A stretch of 64,000 nucleotides of DNA from Symsagittifera roscoffensis (Eukaryota; Xenacoelomorpha; Acoela; Convolutidae), in NCBI RefSeq assembly GCF_963678635.1, contig NC_087065.1, forward strand, positions 70,639,573 to 70,703,572, written 5' to 3'. The notes under the pieces were generated by a model. That model did no database searches. It was given only the letters and a program-made list of their open reading frames with translations, and was not told where the DNA came from. The stretch's first letter is position 1. The number at the start of each line of letters is the position of its first letter. The translations under genes and the position numbers were made by a program. Below are positions 1-10,669 of this stretch, in pieces.

Positions 1-64
1 GGAACAGGCAAAAAACATCGTTAAAAATAAACCGAATCTGAACACTTTCTGATTTCTAATATAC

Positions 65-324
65 CTTCTCCGGCAATCAATTCAGATATTTGCAGGCTAT
101 GTTCCTGCACATATACTTCACAGTAGCCTTCAAGTGAACCAGCACAAATGCCATCGCCAGGAGTATTCCATATATGGTAGTTATCTGCAACTCCTTCGAG
201 CGTCCAGTTGACTATTATACTCTTCTCGAAAGACTCGGCAGATTTTAGCGCGGGTCTTGCAGGTTCAACGGTGTCTTGGGTTTGCAGTGGAGTTTGGATC
301 TTTAAGTTGTCCTTGAAGAAAGCT
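65..324 (-). CDS. Fibronectin type III protein, internal exon (partial gene)
   Basis: This internal exon joins the exon at 672-826. Its acceptor ends TTTTTCAG and its donor is GTATAT. It enters in phase 2 (AA from the upstream exon plus A gives Lys) and leaves in phase 1. The encoded peptide finishes one FN3 domain (residues AFFKDNLK, then TVEPARPAL, the usual Pro-rich linker) and starts the next: a conserved Trp in IIVNWTL, a Tyr in DNYHIW, and the closing strand pattern LQISELIAGE. FN3 domains are extracellular beta-sandwiches of adhesion molecules and receptor phosphatases or kinases. No catalytic or membrane part lies in the window, so the gene's identity is open. The gene continues beyond position 1. 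Confidence 0.72.
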
Positions 325-671
325 CTGAAAAATTCCAAATCAGTTTAAAAGCAAATTTTTTCCATCAAAAATGTTTCGCTAGATGCTTTTTCGAAAAGTG
401 TAACTTCCCGGCCTAAGTATCTATGCAGCTTTTAAGGTCACATACCAAAAACAATTCTGCATTTCAGAGAAAACCAGAATGAAATTTTCGTTTGAACTAT
501 TTTTAACCGTTTCATATTTTCATAGTACGTGTTCGTTATTTCAAGAGAAACATTGTTCAAAATGGTTTCAAAAGCAGTTGAATACTGAGGATGATATATC
601 TAACATACAGCTAAACTGAAATGCTAACTAGAAAATTCAGACAATGTTTCAAATATTTAAAAATTTCTAAC

Positions 672-826
672 TTTATTATGCTGTTGTAGTGCATCCCGGG
701 TATGAGAGAATCGAACACGTATCTGCGCTCGATGGCTGAAACGCCACTGAAAACAGCCACACTCGAGTTCATCACTTCAAACTGCCCGACGCCGGCCTCG
801 TTCTCAATAACCAAATCCTGCGATTC
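672..826 (-). CDS. Fibronectin type III protein, internal exon (partial gene)
   Basis: The exon begins after a good acceptor (CAATTTTTCAG) in phase 0 and ends AA|GTTAGA in phase 2, matching the phase of the exon at 65-324. It encodes 51 full codons. The second half has the signature end of an FN3 fold, RRYVFDSLIPGMHYN, which corresponds to the family pattern Y-x-v-x-x-L-x-P-G-x-x-Y. Across the splice the Tyr strand continues as SIIKAFFKDN. The segment is clearly richer in G+C than its surroundings. The donor is weak (GTTAGA), but phase and domain continuity both support it. Upstream exons must lie to the right; 2189-2284 is one candidate. Confidence 0.7.
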
Positions 827-1420
827 CTGAAAAATTGTTTAGATAAGGATTCATGTGGCATTTTGAAACGACTAAATGTCAAAAGTTTTAATCGCTCCGA
901 AATGAAACTCGAATCGTCACATTGGCTATATGAACATACCGCAAACACAAAAAGACGGTTCAATGTTATTTGCTTATTAATCTACTGAGTTTTGTTTGAA
1001 TGACTTAAAGAGCAAGCTTAATGAAATCCGTCTAATTAACCAACTTTTGGTACTTCATTTGGCTCATATTTCGGACCAATAAGCTTTCAGGATGGTATGA
1101 AAAAAAAAGATCAAATTGTCAGCTAAGCTGGCTTCATGGCTCATTCCTTACTGGGTTGTTCGGATCTTTTCTGATGAAATTTGCAGAATCAACATGGATT
1201 ACTTAAACTGTTGATTATTTTAACTGTTGACTAAAAATGATTCTAATTTTACTGTTGGTTTCCGAGGCATGGGCCGATAAGACACTTTTTTTGTGATAAA
1301 AAAAAACTTCAAAACTTATGTTATTTTAATTAAAATTAGATATACTTCACTACTGTACTGTTTTCTGAGGCATCCCTCAGCAGTTTTCGTTAGAAATCTT
1401 TGGGTGACCTCTCAAATCTA

Positions 1421-1462
1421 CAGAGGCGAAGCTGAGCTTTGCACCACTTGCGATACTACACA
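1421..1462 (+). repeat. Dispersed hairpin module (GAAGC/GCTTTGC type)
   Basis: One of at least six dispersed copies of a ~40 bp module. It reads GAGGCGAAGCTGAGCTTTGC, able to form a short hairpin, followed by CACTTGCGATACTACAC. Other copies are near 6193, 16652, 41081, 62526 and 62701, with the GAAGC stem, the CACTTGYGATA core and an ACACAAA tail recurring. It is probably one end of a non-autonomous mobile element. It has no coding content. Confidence 0.6.
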
Positions 1463-1978
1463 AAAAAATCGAAAAAAAATATTGAAAATGTGCAAAAAGA
1501 TAGATCTATCATTATGAATAATGCTAGTTTTGGTACAAAAACATGCCAAGACAGTAGAATGTGAAAAAAATCATCGGAAGCCAGACAATTTACCAAGCAG
1601 TAACAAATACCTTGCCAAAAGCCTTTTTAGCCAAAAAATCATCAAGAATTAAGACTTGTGAAAAGTCCCCGTCTTCCTCAAAACACTCAAACAACATTAT
1701 TTGCACGCCAAATGAAACAATATGAGACAACTAAGGCGATATTAAATAGCCCGAAACCTAACAATCCCAATAAAAACGAAAAAAATTAATTGAAAAAAAT
1801 ATTAAGACTAATAAGATGTTATCAAGCCCCCTCGTCCTCACAACACACACGCACACACACATTTTTTTTGCTCAACAAAAGAAGCAATATGGGGCCGATA
1901 TAATATAGCCCAAAACCTATCATGCCAAAAAAATCAAAAAAGCGATAAAAAAATTATCGTCATGAAAATATTCAATTA

Positions 1979-2102
1979 GAATTTTCTATTATGAGGTTTA
2001 GCATTTTCTTCAATCTAAAGATGAGCTTTAAAAATAAAAAGAATTTTCTATTATGATGTTTAGCATTTTCTTCAATCTAAAGATGAGCTTTAAAAATATG
2101 TT
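1979..2102 (+). repeat. Two-copy 62 bp tandem duplication
   Basis: Two adjacent copies of a 62 bp unit (GAATTTTCTATTATGA... to GAGCTTTAAAAATA) differ at very few positions, so this is a recent local duplication. No open frame. Confidence 0.85.
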
Positions 2103-2188
2103 TCTATTGAAATAACTTGAAATTAGGTCACTAAGCCACTAAAATAATGTTCAGGAGAACAATAATTTTCAGTTGGTAAACAAATTAC

Positions 2189-2284
2189 CTCAAAAATTGA
2201 TGGTTTAAATTCGAAAATTGTCTGAATAAAAAACCACACAAATTCTCCGCTACTTTTATCGAAGCAATGAATGATCTCAATTTT
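2189..2284 (-). CDS. Candidate internal exon, 32 codons
   Basis: An open 96 nt segment lies between a plausible acceptor (TTTGATACAG) and a strong donor (GAG|GTAATT), in phase 0 at both ends. It encodes a peptide with the core GEFVWFFIQT. Its phase-0 exit would fit the phase-0 entry of the FN3 exon at 672-826, on the same strand. I recognise no domain, and the 3' half is AT-rich, so a chance open stretch is quite possible. It lies just outside the mariner-like element that starts at 2313. Confidence 0.3.
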
Positions 2285-2312
2285 CTGTATCAAATCAGTT
2301 CCAAACATTATA

Positions 2313-3215
2313 CAGGGTGTCCCAATATGATCTAACTGGATTATTTCAACAACTGCTTGGTCGAGTTCCTTGAAAATATGCACACACACCTAGCTGCCCA
2401 AGACACACGTTGTGTAGTGACCAATAGTTTTTCTTCAAAGTGGGAAAAAACTATCGCCTTTTTTCACTCTACCGAGAAAACTTCACGAAGAAATTGTTTT
2501 CATGTTCACTCGGAGAAAGCTTGGAAACCAGACAAAGTAAAACTAATGAAAGTTGTAGATTTTTTGAGAGTCTGTTTTATGGTTTTATGCTCCAGCTGCA
2601 CGTCCCTCAAATTTTGCCCTACTTAGTTACAAACATCTTCAAGCTCATTTTAGTATCCCAAAAACTACTTTCCTCGACATTCTTTGTTCAAGTTTTATCA
2701 CCGCAAATTCTTGGATAATTTTCCATTTCGGGTCATCTAAATTCGCCAAACGAGCTTTTTTGTAGACTCTACTTGCATAACTTCTGCCCGTTATTGGTGT
2801 ACCAAGGTATTTTTTATTCAGATTCTGACTGGTGCCTTTTTCTTGGTACTTATTGTATATGTACTCAATCGAGATCTGTTTGGCGGGGAACGATTTGGGA
2901 AAATAAGAGCGAGCTGACAAATAGTCTCATCTGTTCGTTTTGTACTGACAAACGTTAAAACAGAAAAGAATCGCTGCTCGGTTGTCGATTGTAACCTGTA
3001 TCACTTTAACAAGTGAGAAGCATGAAAAACTTAATGCAGTTTGATACTTTGCGGAGTGAAATATTGCCGTAACGTTCTATTCACACATGTTTCAGCGTTA
3101 TCATTTTCAGAAATTCTGTGACTTAGACTCCTAAATATGTGTTCCGATTTTCATGAAAAATGATTCGGCAATTCGAGCGTAATTCCAGTTGGAATCTCTT
3201 TTTGGGGACACCCTG
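2313..3215. mobile_element. Tc1/mariner-like element with CAGGGTGTCCC ends and TA duplication
   Basis: The left end TA-CAGGGTGTCCCAATATG and the right end GGGGACACCCTG-TA form inverted termini flanked on both sides by TA, the target duplication of Tc1/mariner elements. CAGGGTGTCCC is a common mariner terminal motif. The element is about 903 bp. A 91-codon open stretch on the minus strand (2645-2920) contains a charged region (KQISIEYIYNKYQEKG) that could be a remnant of a DNA-binding helix-turn-helix, but I see no DDD/DDE catalytic motif. It is probably a non-autonomous or decayed copy. Confidence 0.7.
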
Positions 3216-3224
3216 TAATTTCAA

Positions 3225-3662
3225 AACAAGTGACGGAATATTTGTGATCCGGAGTTTTTTACTCCAGACAAACTTCGAGATTTCATCTAGCAATTTTGAC
3301 GGACTGTTTGAATCAACCGGAAGATGTTGTTGACTTGATTTCAAACTTAAAAAATGTTTCAAATTTTTAAATTGTGATTTTGTGATTTGTGAATTTTTTT
3401 ATCGTTAACTTTTGGGATAACTATTTTGTGCTATGAACGCATAAACGGTGATTTAGTCCGTCTTAGAAAGCGTTCTTATTTAAGTTGGGGCGAGTTGTTT
3501 ATTCTATTCAATATTTTGCTATTTGCAAATTATATCATTGGTTACTTTATATAGCGTGTGGGGCAATGGGATTCAAAACTTCGAAAAAAAAACATTTATT
3601 GAATTTAAATTTTCTTAAAAAGCAAACACTACACCCTTGAAATTAAAAGACAGTCGGAACCT
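3225..3662 (+). repeat. Dispersed ~0.5 kb repeat, copy 1
   Basis: This segment matches 45240-45762 in order: GACGGAATATTTGTG, then CCAGACAAACTTCGA, then TTTTGACGGA, then GTGTGGGG, then CAGTCGGAAC with GATACGAGCAG just beyond. Copy 2 starts GTTCCGACTT and both copies end near AGTCGGAAC, so short inverted termini are likely. In copy 1 the left end is replaced by the right end of the mariner-like element. Confidence 0.65.
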
Positions 3663-5045
3663 TCAAAGCTTCTTGATACGAGCAGTTTTGTTTTCAATGT
3701 GATTATTATGTGACTGATAATTAATCAAAAGTAGTTAGAAATAATTAATCAAAAGGTAGTTAGAAAATGTGGCTCCTCATCGTGAACTACACAATCTTTT
3801 AGGAAACAGTTATTTTTCAAAAAAAAAAATCAAACGGTTGATCAAATCTTTTCATAATGCTTTAATATTGACCGCATATCAAAATTGAGATCGAAAATCA
3901 GTAGGGGAGGGTTAATTTTTACAAGAACCATCAGGCGCTACTACTGGTCTTGTAACTTGATACTGCACTTGAAAAACCAAGTGAACTCAAAAAACTAAGT
4001 TTCCATGGATGAAATATGATTAAAGCTGAGAGCAATTTGACGTAACTTTTTTTTCTATATTTTTTCTAGAAGTATGTTATATGATAACAAATAAAGCAGT
4101 TAGGTAAATCAATGGACGACATTCAATTGTTTTAAGAATTTTTTCTCAAACATGATTCACCTGCCTCTTTTGCGCGAAATTATGCCATGCTTTAATTGAC
4201 ATCAAAGAGGCAATAAATTGAACAATTTTGAGGCAATGTATTTACATTAGGGACCTGTTACTTCCTTTGGACACACCATTTCTATCACACTTGTACCAAT
4301 CTACCTTAACAAGACTGCTCGTGTATAGGGCAAAGCCCTGAATGTTCCGAATGCCCCTTAATTGGTCTCGAAAAACTTTTGTGAATTTAGCTGTTGATTT
4401 GATAACCTACAACTTTGGATTGCCAATCAAAATTAAAGTGGTAAGTTTTGAGTGGAATTAATGTGATCAAGTACTGCGACTTAAGTTCAATTTAGCTTGA
4501 TTATAAATGCGGGATTTTTTGCCACGCGTAATTGATGCGCGCATTTATTCACCAATTATTAACCAAGCAATTGCAACCAAATTTAACCTAGTGGCAAGCA
4601 CGCTCATTTGGCAATCTACAAATCCCGGACCGATCCACACGGTCCCCAAACTTTGTTAGTCTAAATTAGTCTAAGCATTAAAAAAATCAACTGAAGCATA
4701 TATGTTTCTAATTTTCTTTGGATAATTTTCAGATGTGCAAAGTTCCTTTCGCACATTTATAAAATATTTCATGTAGAGGTTTTGACGCGGTTAGGAAACT
4801 GAAAAAAAAAACAAGGCAGTTTTACTAAAAGAAACGTTGGGGTCGATTGTTAGATCCCTTTGTTTCAATTAGTAAATAAATTTATAAGTCTGAGTTAAAT
4901 TATATCATAGATCATAGTCGATCTGATCCTAGAGTTAAAATGATAGTTATATAAACAAGTAAATTGAAAAGGATGATTAAAAATAAAAGATTAAATGTTA
5001 TGCACAACTGTTCATCTTTTGTTAACTTTTACCAATAGGAGGGGC
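3663..5045. other. Gene-free AT-rich stretch
   Basis: I see no convincing exon, RNA gene or recognisable transposon terminus here. A small imperfect duplication (TAATTAATCAAAAG, TAGTTAGAAA) lies at 3715-3770. Confidence 0.5.
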
Positions 5046-5047
5046 TG

Positions 5048-5066
5048 TTTATTTTATCAATTTATT
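5048..5066 (-). terminator. Two AATAAA poly(A) signals
   Basis: Two minus-strand AATAAA hexamers (5048-5053 and 5061-5066) lie about 95-110 nt downstream of the stop codon at 5159-5161. This supports a genuine 3' terminal exon on the minus strand. Confidence 0.65.
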
Positions 5067-5158
5067 ACTTTTCATTTCTTACAATATTCGTGGGAAAGTA
5101 GCGGAGAGAAGGTGCAGAGAAGTTGATGTCCAATTCTTGCTGGGAAAGGGTACACTGT

Positions 5159-5249
5159 CTAATCCTCACTGTCAGTATTGTCCGAGGATGGGGTGGTGGC
5201 AATTCGTTTTGCTTTCGGTCCGTTAAATTTGACTTGATAAATTTCGTTA
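5159..5249 (-). CDS. 3' terminal coding exon, acidic Ser-rich C-terminus, unrecognised protein
   Basis: A short minus-strand exon starts after the acceptor AAGTTTCAG, enters in phase 2, and encodes 29 codons plus TAG. The peptide has a basic stretch (FNGPKAKRI) followed by the acidic tail SSDNTDSED. The segment is richer in G+C than its surroundings and is followed by two poly(A) signals at the expected spacing. It is too short to assign to a family. Upstream exons must lie to the right; the PAN-like exon (8323-8596) and the candidate at 10460-10669 are on the same strand, but linkage is not shown. If real, this gene ends before the FN3 gene begins. Confidence 0.5.
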
Positions 5250-6109
5250 CTGAAACTTGCTTAAGTTTTGAGTGACTCTTTTTAATGCAAAAATTTACTC
5301 TACGAAAATGTAAGATTTATTTTCCAGAAGAAAAGATCGAAAAAAACTGAAAGTATTTCAGCCGACCGTTTCAGCGTAAGAAATTAGAGCCACTGAAAAA
5401 TGCAGGCGGGCTCATCCGAAACAATTTTAGTTTGATTTTCCCTGCACCTGCTATTAGACTTCCTCTTTTTATCTCTTATCTTCCGTTTGATCAGGAGACT
5501 GACATTTGCATTTTATCGATTTTTTATTAAAAAAATCATTATTTAGTTTAACTGGGAGAACTATATTTCAACCTGCTTTAGTTACTTTAAAATTCAGAGC
5601 AGCGGGGGATTCATCTATTTTCAAAGTCAAAACAGTAGAGACACTCCGCTTGACTGGCGTCGCGGATAAATATTCAATTCCCTCGATCATCTGTTAAACT
5701 TTCTTAAAAATTTTTGCCTATTTCCAAGATTAAAAAAAATCCGTTCAGAATTCGAGAAGTTAGATATTTGGATTTGAAATTTAAAGTTTTAAGTTAAGTT
5801 AGGTTGTTCAGTTGAAATCTGAATCAAATGTTAAAATAAAAGGCATTCTTATCTTGAGGTGTGAACAAATTTAGAACAGAAAAGAGTCTGATCGGATTTT
5901 ATGTAAACAATTGAAACAATAGCCTTTTATATTTGTGTAGCATTTCCAATACTACACATTGGACCCTATATATCAATCTCTCAAGAAGAATCTCATTATG
6001 CCAGCGCAGTTGGAACACTTGAATCAGTATATCCTCTCAGAACTGTGTATTATGATTTCTCTAATTGTCATAACTATTACTATTTCTAAGATTAATACTT
6101 TTCTTATTA

Positions 6110-6190
6110 CGACGTTTATTATGATGATTATTATGATTATCATGAATAATCATTTGGTGACTTTTATGATTATTATGATTATCATGATTA
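6110..6190 (+). repeat. ATTATGATTATT microsatellite-like tract
   Basis: Irregular repetition of TTATGATTATTATGATTATC. It is followed at 6193-6236 by a copy of the dispersed GAAGC/GCTTCGC hairpin module. The open frame across it is compositional. Confidence 0.7.
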
Positions 6191-7059
6191 CACAGAGGCA
6201 AAACGCAGCTTCGCACCATATGCCAGACAACACAAAAAGAGAACGGCAGCTAATAAAAAAAATAAAAGGAAATCCACTGAGTAGGAAAAAAAATTGAAAA
6301 AATGTTTCGAAAACAATTTGAGAAATAAAAAAATGGAATATTTCTTATGTTCAATGTTCGTCTCGAATGCGGTACAGTTTAAAGAAAGATGCTGAGAAAC
6401 CCAATAGCCAGCGTTAAATAACTAACATTCGTCGTCCAAATTTTACTCTCCTTCGGAAGCACAGAAAATGTGAACAAGTATTTTGGTCCCTAAACGACGA
6501 ATTAAGAGGCAACTAAGCAGATATAACGGTGATATATTACAAGAGGTGGTTGGTGCTCAATTTCAATAGCTGAATCGCTTTTTGTTATACTTCACTCATA
6601 AGTTTTAATTTATTTCAAACGCCAAGTTTTTTGGTAAAATAGGTGTAAAATTAGAATTTTTGACCACCATCTCATTTGGCAGAGTAATGTATTTACAAAA
6701 ACTATCATAGTAGCAGTACAATTGACTGAAAATGAAATGGCTACATTATGCATTATAGTTCTCAAAATTAATACATGTACTATACTCAAAATTACCACCT
6801 ATTGTAACATATCACCGATATAACATCAGTCAAATACTTTTAAGCTAAAAAAATTTTAAACTGAAAAACGAAATCTGCGAAAAAGGGAAATGAGAGTTGG
6901 TCCAACAAAAAAAGCTCAAATAGAATGGCTATTTAGATATGCAGACATGCTCAAAAAATATCTCTTTGGCAGACATTTCAACAGAACCGACTTGCCAAAT
7001 GGTTCAAAAGATTTCGGTAAACTAGTTGTTAACCCGAAAAAAGTTTTTGTTCCGATTTT

Positions 7060-7310
7060 ATGATTTTTATGATTAATATTACTTTTGGTATTATGATTAT
7101 CATAATTATGATTATGATTATATACTTTTGTTATAATGATTATGATTAATTTTTTGTTTTTATTATTTTTATTATGATTATTATGATTATTATTATTATT
7201 ATTTTTATTATTATTATTATGATTATGATTATTATCATTATTATGATTATTATTATTGTTGTTATGATTATTATCATTATTATGATTACGATTGTTATGA
7301 TTATTATGAC
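7060..7310 (+). repeat. Long (TTATGATTATT)n low-complexity tract
   Basis: About 250 bp of irregular TTATGATTA, TTATTATTA and TTATCATTA units. The reverse strand stays open only because the repeats encode Asn and His; it is not a gene. Confidence 0.8.
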
Positions 7311-7323
7311 TTTGAATAACTAA

Positions 7324-7520
7324 CTTGTCCGTACCACTAAGTATCCACTCTGTTCGTCCGCATCTGAAGGATATTTCCACTACACCACAATCTCAGAAGT
7401 GGTCACAGACTCCACACGCGCACTCGTGCAGTTGCGCAACTCAGCTGCGCCTTCGGGACAACCCCGAGGCAATCCACCCGCAGAACGATGAATCCAATCT
7501 CCCCCTGTCGTTGTTGCAAT
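7324..7520. other. GC-rich coding-like island, strand unresolved
   Basis: This ~200 bp island is much richer in G+C than its flanks. On the plus strand one frame stays open from just after the TAA at 7321-7323 to a TGA in CAGAACGATGA, with a well-mixed composition (for example ALVQLRNSAAPSGQ). On the minus strand another frame is open over much of it (for example GDWIHRSAGGLPRG). Neither has a fully convincing acceptor and donor pair. It could be one exon, or a fragment of captured or older coding sequence. Confidence 0.3.
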
Positions 7521-8186
7521 GCTTACAAAACATCAACATCAAGAGTTTAAATATTATGGAAACTCTTGTCAAATCTACATCAACAACCCCCCCTCCCCCG
7601 ACACACACACATACCTCACATAAGCAACAGTTTTAAAGAGTCTAGAGAGCCTACCTATTGTTCCGAACAACATTAAGCACGGACACAAACTTAGCAGTGG
7701 AGTACAAATTGCACGTGAACAAAAAATGTAGCTTAAATCAAGTGTACAGCAGCAGTTTTCAGTAAACAGCTCGTATGTTGGTCTTTTTCTTAGTGGATAA
7801 GTCATCTTCACAAATTACGATTCCATGCAAAATAATCGTTTTTTTTCTCAAGTCCTCGCGACGATTAAACTCTCGGAGCTTAAAATCGCGGTCCATTACG
7901 GCATTTTAATTGCTTTCTTCACTTATCATTTATGCATTAACAAGTATGTTGCAATTATAAATAAATGATAAAAGGAAGAAGAAATGATTTTAAAAATCCG
8001 AACTGCACTTAACACGAAATAAGATAATTTAAAAACAAAACTGTAAATATTGGAATTATAATCCATTTTAGATTTATTATAATCGTTTATTTTGTAAGTT
8101 TATAGATACTGACTATAAACTGACAATATGATTGATTATAATCTATGGACGCTCGTTGCGGGTATATCTTGTTACAAATTTCGGAT

Positions 8187-8245
8187 CTTGTTAACTATTT
8201 CACCCCTATTGCAGTATGCAATAGAGGGGGGGGGTAGTTAACAAG
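8187..8245. repeat. 59 bp near-perfect palindrome
   Basis: CTTGTTAACTATTTCACCCC with TATTGCA forms the left arm, and TGCAATA with a G-run and TAGTTAACAAG the right arm, around a three-base centre. It looks like a minimal fold-back or MITE remnant beside the PAN-like exon. A G-run of roughly 20 bases follows at about 8291-8308. Confidence 0.75.
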
Positions 8246-8322
8246 GTACAAGACTCGTATACGCTTAACTGTTCAGTTCTTTCTTTATAGAGGGGGGGGG
8301 GGGGGGGGTTGTTACAAGGTAC

Positions 8323-8596
8323 CATGGGGGGAGAGGATTTGGTAGCAAGATCCCAAATTTGAATGTACGTTACGTCAACACAAGCAGACGCAGACCGCAG
8401 ACCTGTGATGTTTTTGAGGGTGACGTCAGTGGCTAGTAAGTTGCACATCTTTGTTCGCAAGTTGAAGTTGAGCGACTTGCAGTATGGATGGAACAGACAC
8501 AAGCTCCCACACAAATCCTCGGTCACTACTCCGTATTTAGTCTCAACTATGAAATCTGACAGGATTTGAGAACTGCTCACTATTTTATTTGTCGGT
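8323..8596 (-). CDS. PAN/apple-like domain exon (partial gene)
   Basis: The open segment is entered at an acceptor ending TTAGCTTCAG (phase 2). The peptide has the cysteine pattern of PAN/apple modules: DLCGSLCLFHPYCKSLNF, then KMCNLL about ten residues later, with a hydrophobic strand between. PAN modules are extracellular protein- or carbohydrate-binding domains, often mixed with FN3 or lectin domains. The 3' boundary is uncertain: ATG|GTACCT at 8322 is the donor I used, and earlier GT sites (GAC|GTAACG, AAC|GTACAT) are alternatives. Beyond it the frame enters a poly-C tract coding for prolines, then a palindromic repeat, so read-through is unlikely. Linkage to the exons at 5159-5249 or 10460-10669 is possible but unproven. 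Confidence 0.55.
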
Positions 8597-8772
8597 CTGA
8601 AGCTAAAAAAACAACGAAATAGATAATTACTATGAATTTATAACTAATTTGCTATACAATATTTAATTTGCAATTTTGCCCACAAATTTTTTCTACATCG
8701 ATTATTAGCGAAAATTTAATTCGAGTATTCTGGGAGGGCTTGAGTGCTGATAAATTATGAAAGACATGGATG

Positions 8773-8955
8773 CAGTAGCGGATTTAGGGGGAAGGGGGGG
8801 GGGGTCAGAAATTATGGTATAAATTAGGTCTTTATAGTGATTTGGTAGAGCTCGGAGAATCAATTTGGTAGACCTTAAAAAAACTCGGCAAAGTTTTTGA
8901 ATTATTTTTTTTTAGAAATCCGCCCCCTCTCGGGAAAATACTAGATCCACACCAG
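8773..8955. mobile_element. hAT-type MITE, 183 bp, with perfect 8-bp target duplication
   Basis: The termini are CAGTAGCGGATTTAGGGG on the left and, read inward from the right, CTGGTGTGGATCTAG. The element is bracketed by CATGGATG at 8765-8772 and at 8956-8963, an exact 8-bp direct repeat as hAT transposition produces. It matches the ends of the 347 bp MITE at 19513-19859 in opposite orientation (AATTAGGTCTTTATAGTGAT, GGTAGAGCTCGG) but lacks the middle. It is an internally deleted, non-autonomous copy. Confidence 0.88.
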
Positions 8956-8982
8956 CATGGATGTACAAGTAAATTACATAAC

Positions 8983-9117
8983 TGAGGGGGTCGCAATATA
9001 ACCAAATTTTGACGGAGAGTGCCAACCAAAAAAACGCATATTTTTGGTGAAAAACTTCTAAAAAGTGTCCTAAAATGCACCCCCTCCCCCTCTGGAGAAT
9101 CACCTGAATCTGCCCCT
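8983..9117. mobile_element. hAT MITE fragment
   Basis: The right end reads CCTGAATCTGCCCCTG, the inverted form of the CAGGGGCAGATTCAGG hAT-like terminus. The interior (CGCATATTTTTGGTGAAAAA, AAAAGTGTCCTAAAA) matches the middle of the copies at 58745-59095 and 47998-48290. I could not find a clear left terminus or target duplication. It lies just beyond the element at 8773-8955. Confidence 0.6.
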
Positions 9118-9119
9118 GA

Positions 9120-10455
9120 CTGAGTATTTAAAAAAAAAATTTTGGTTCTTGAAGCCAAGGTATTTGCATTTGCTTATCCTCGTTTCAAATGTCACGACCA
9201 TTCTTCAGAAATTAAAACATGTTGTCTTTTATCCAGTGCTAGCATTAAATACGGCCATTTAAATTAATTTAAAGTACCATTTAAATTTGACTTTTTTTGT
9301 GATCAATTTAAATTTTGCAAGTTGTCAAATTTCATGGATCAAATTTCATGGAAGTTGAGAAAATAGCAAAATTTTAATGGCATCACTTCAAATATTTCTC
9401 TGGCCAAATAATGAACTCATCCTTGACTAATATAATAAATAGGGGTGTTAAAAAAAGTTAATTTTCTTCAACATTTTCTCAATCTCGTGATATTTCTTAC
9501 CTTAATTGCAACAGAATTGTAAGCTTTGCAATTTAATTGATTCAATCAGAATTTAAATGAATAATTAAAATTTAGACATTTTTTTGAAATGAATCACAAT
9601 GAAATTTGAACTTCAATTAATGAAAATTTTGATCGCTGGAAATTTCCGTTTTTAGCCCTAAGAACTTTTTATGCAAGATAGTCAACAATTGGTTCCTACT
9701 AATCCCCCGAAATTTTCAGGCAAGTTTTTTTGATTTTTCATAGACTTTTAAACGGAAGCGCTATACTAGTAATTCTATTGACATTTTGCATAAGCTTAGA
9801 GCTGTTTCACACTCCGATGGCCTTCAAAATTAATTAAAACTAAATAGTTTTTTTTTGATGATATTAAAATTGGATTTTAACCAGCTAAAATCTGGGTTTT
9901 TTTAATTAACCATAAACATTAAATTTATGGAGACATCTGAAACACCTAAAAAGGATCTGTAGAACTACTAAATTCAAATTAATTAACTTAATTAGTACTA
10001 AACTTAATCAAAAGTACTAAATTTAATTAAATGGCTTTATAATAAACTTGTATTTTTCTCCTGAAAATAAATTATTTTGCCGGGTTAATTTTGAGGTTTT
10101 TTGTATCAACATTAGACAACGTGGAGATAAATCTTGTCTATCTCCGTTGTGGAAATTGTTTTTCTTTACCTGATAGTTCTTATTTTTGGCGAAGGTACCC
10201 GAATTTTGTCGGGTTCACATATATAGCAACAATTTGCCACAAATATTAAGTTCAAAAAAACAGCTAAATTAGAGCTTTTCAGAAAATCCATTTTGAGCGA
10301 AAAAAAGATCGCAACTCAAAATAATCAAAAGGGGAATATTGTTTTAGCAATTAGGCCAAAAAGTAGAGAAAATATTAAAAATTAACCGGCTAAAAAATTG
10401 ATTTCTCGACAGCTGTTTTTTAGTCCAAGTAAGTCCAATATGAGAACAATAGCCT
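9120..10455. other. Gene-free AT-rich stretch
   Basis: Homopolymer-rich, AT-rich sequence with stops in all frames. I see no recognisable exon, RNA gene or transposon terminus. Confidence 0.5.
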
Positions 10456-10459
10456 TTAC

Positions 10460-10669
10460 CAGGACTTTGCTCAGAACAGTTCATTTTTTTTCTGCAATCA
10501 AAGCCAATTTTTGACCAGGTAGATACTAAAACATCAACCATTACAATGCGATAATTATTATTAATTAACAGACTCCCTTCATGTGAAAAATATAGCTCAC
10601 TTTTTTGCGGAAAAATTATGATTGAAACCAAAACAGGACTACTTCTACTGTTTGCCAAAGCCAGGGCAT
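10460..10669 (-). CDS. Candidate internal exon, about 70 codons, unrecognised
   Basis: An open stretch lies between a good acceptor (ATATTTACAG) and a donor CCTG|GTAAAG. It is phase 1 at both ends, the symmetric phase typical of shuffled extracellular modules. The peptide begins ALALANSRSSPVLVSIIIFP and ends with two nearby cysteines (FDCRKKMNC). I recognise no domain. The minus-strand frame runs on past the proposed donor to a stop near 10344. Same strand as the PAN-like exon. Base composition is only slightly above background, so it could be chance. Confidence 0.35.

Noticed and set aside
2645-2920. Intact mariner transposase
   Set aside because: Only 91 codons, no catalytic DDD/DDE motif; at most a remnant.
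6916-7380. 154-codon minus-strand frame
   Set aside because: Almost all Asn and His from the TTATGATTA repeat; compositional, no domain.
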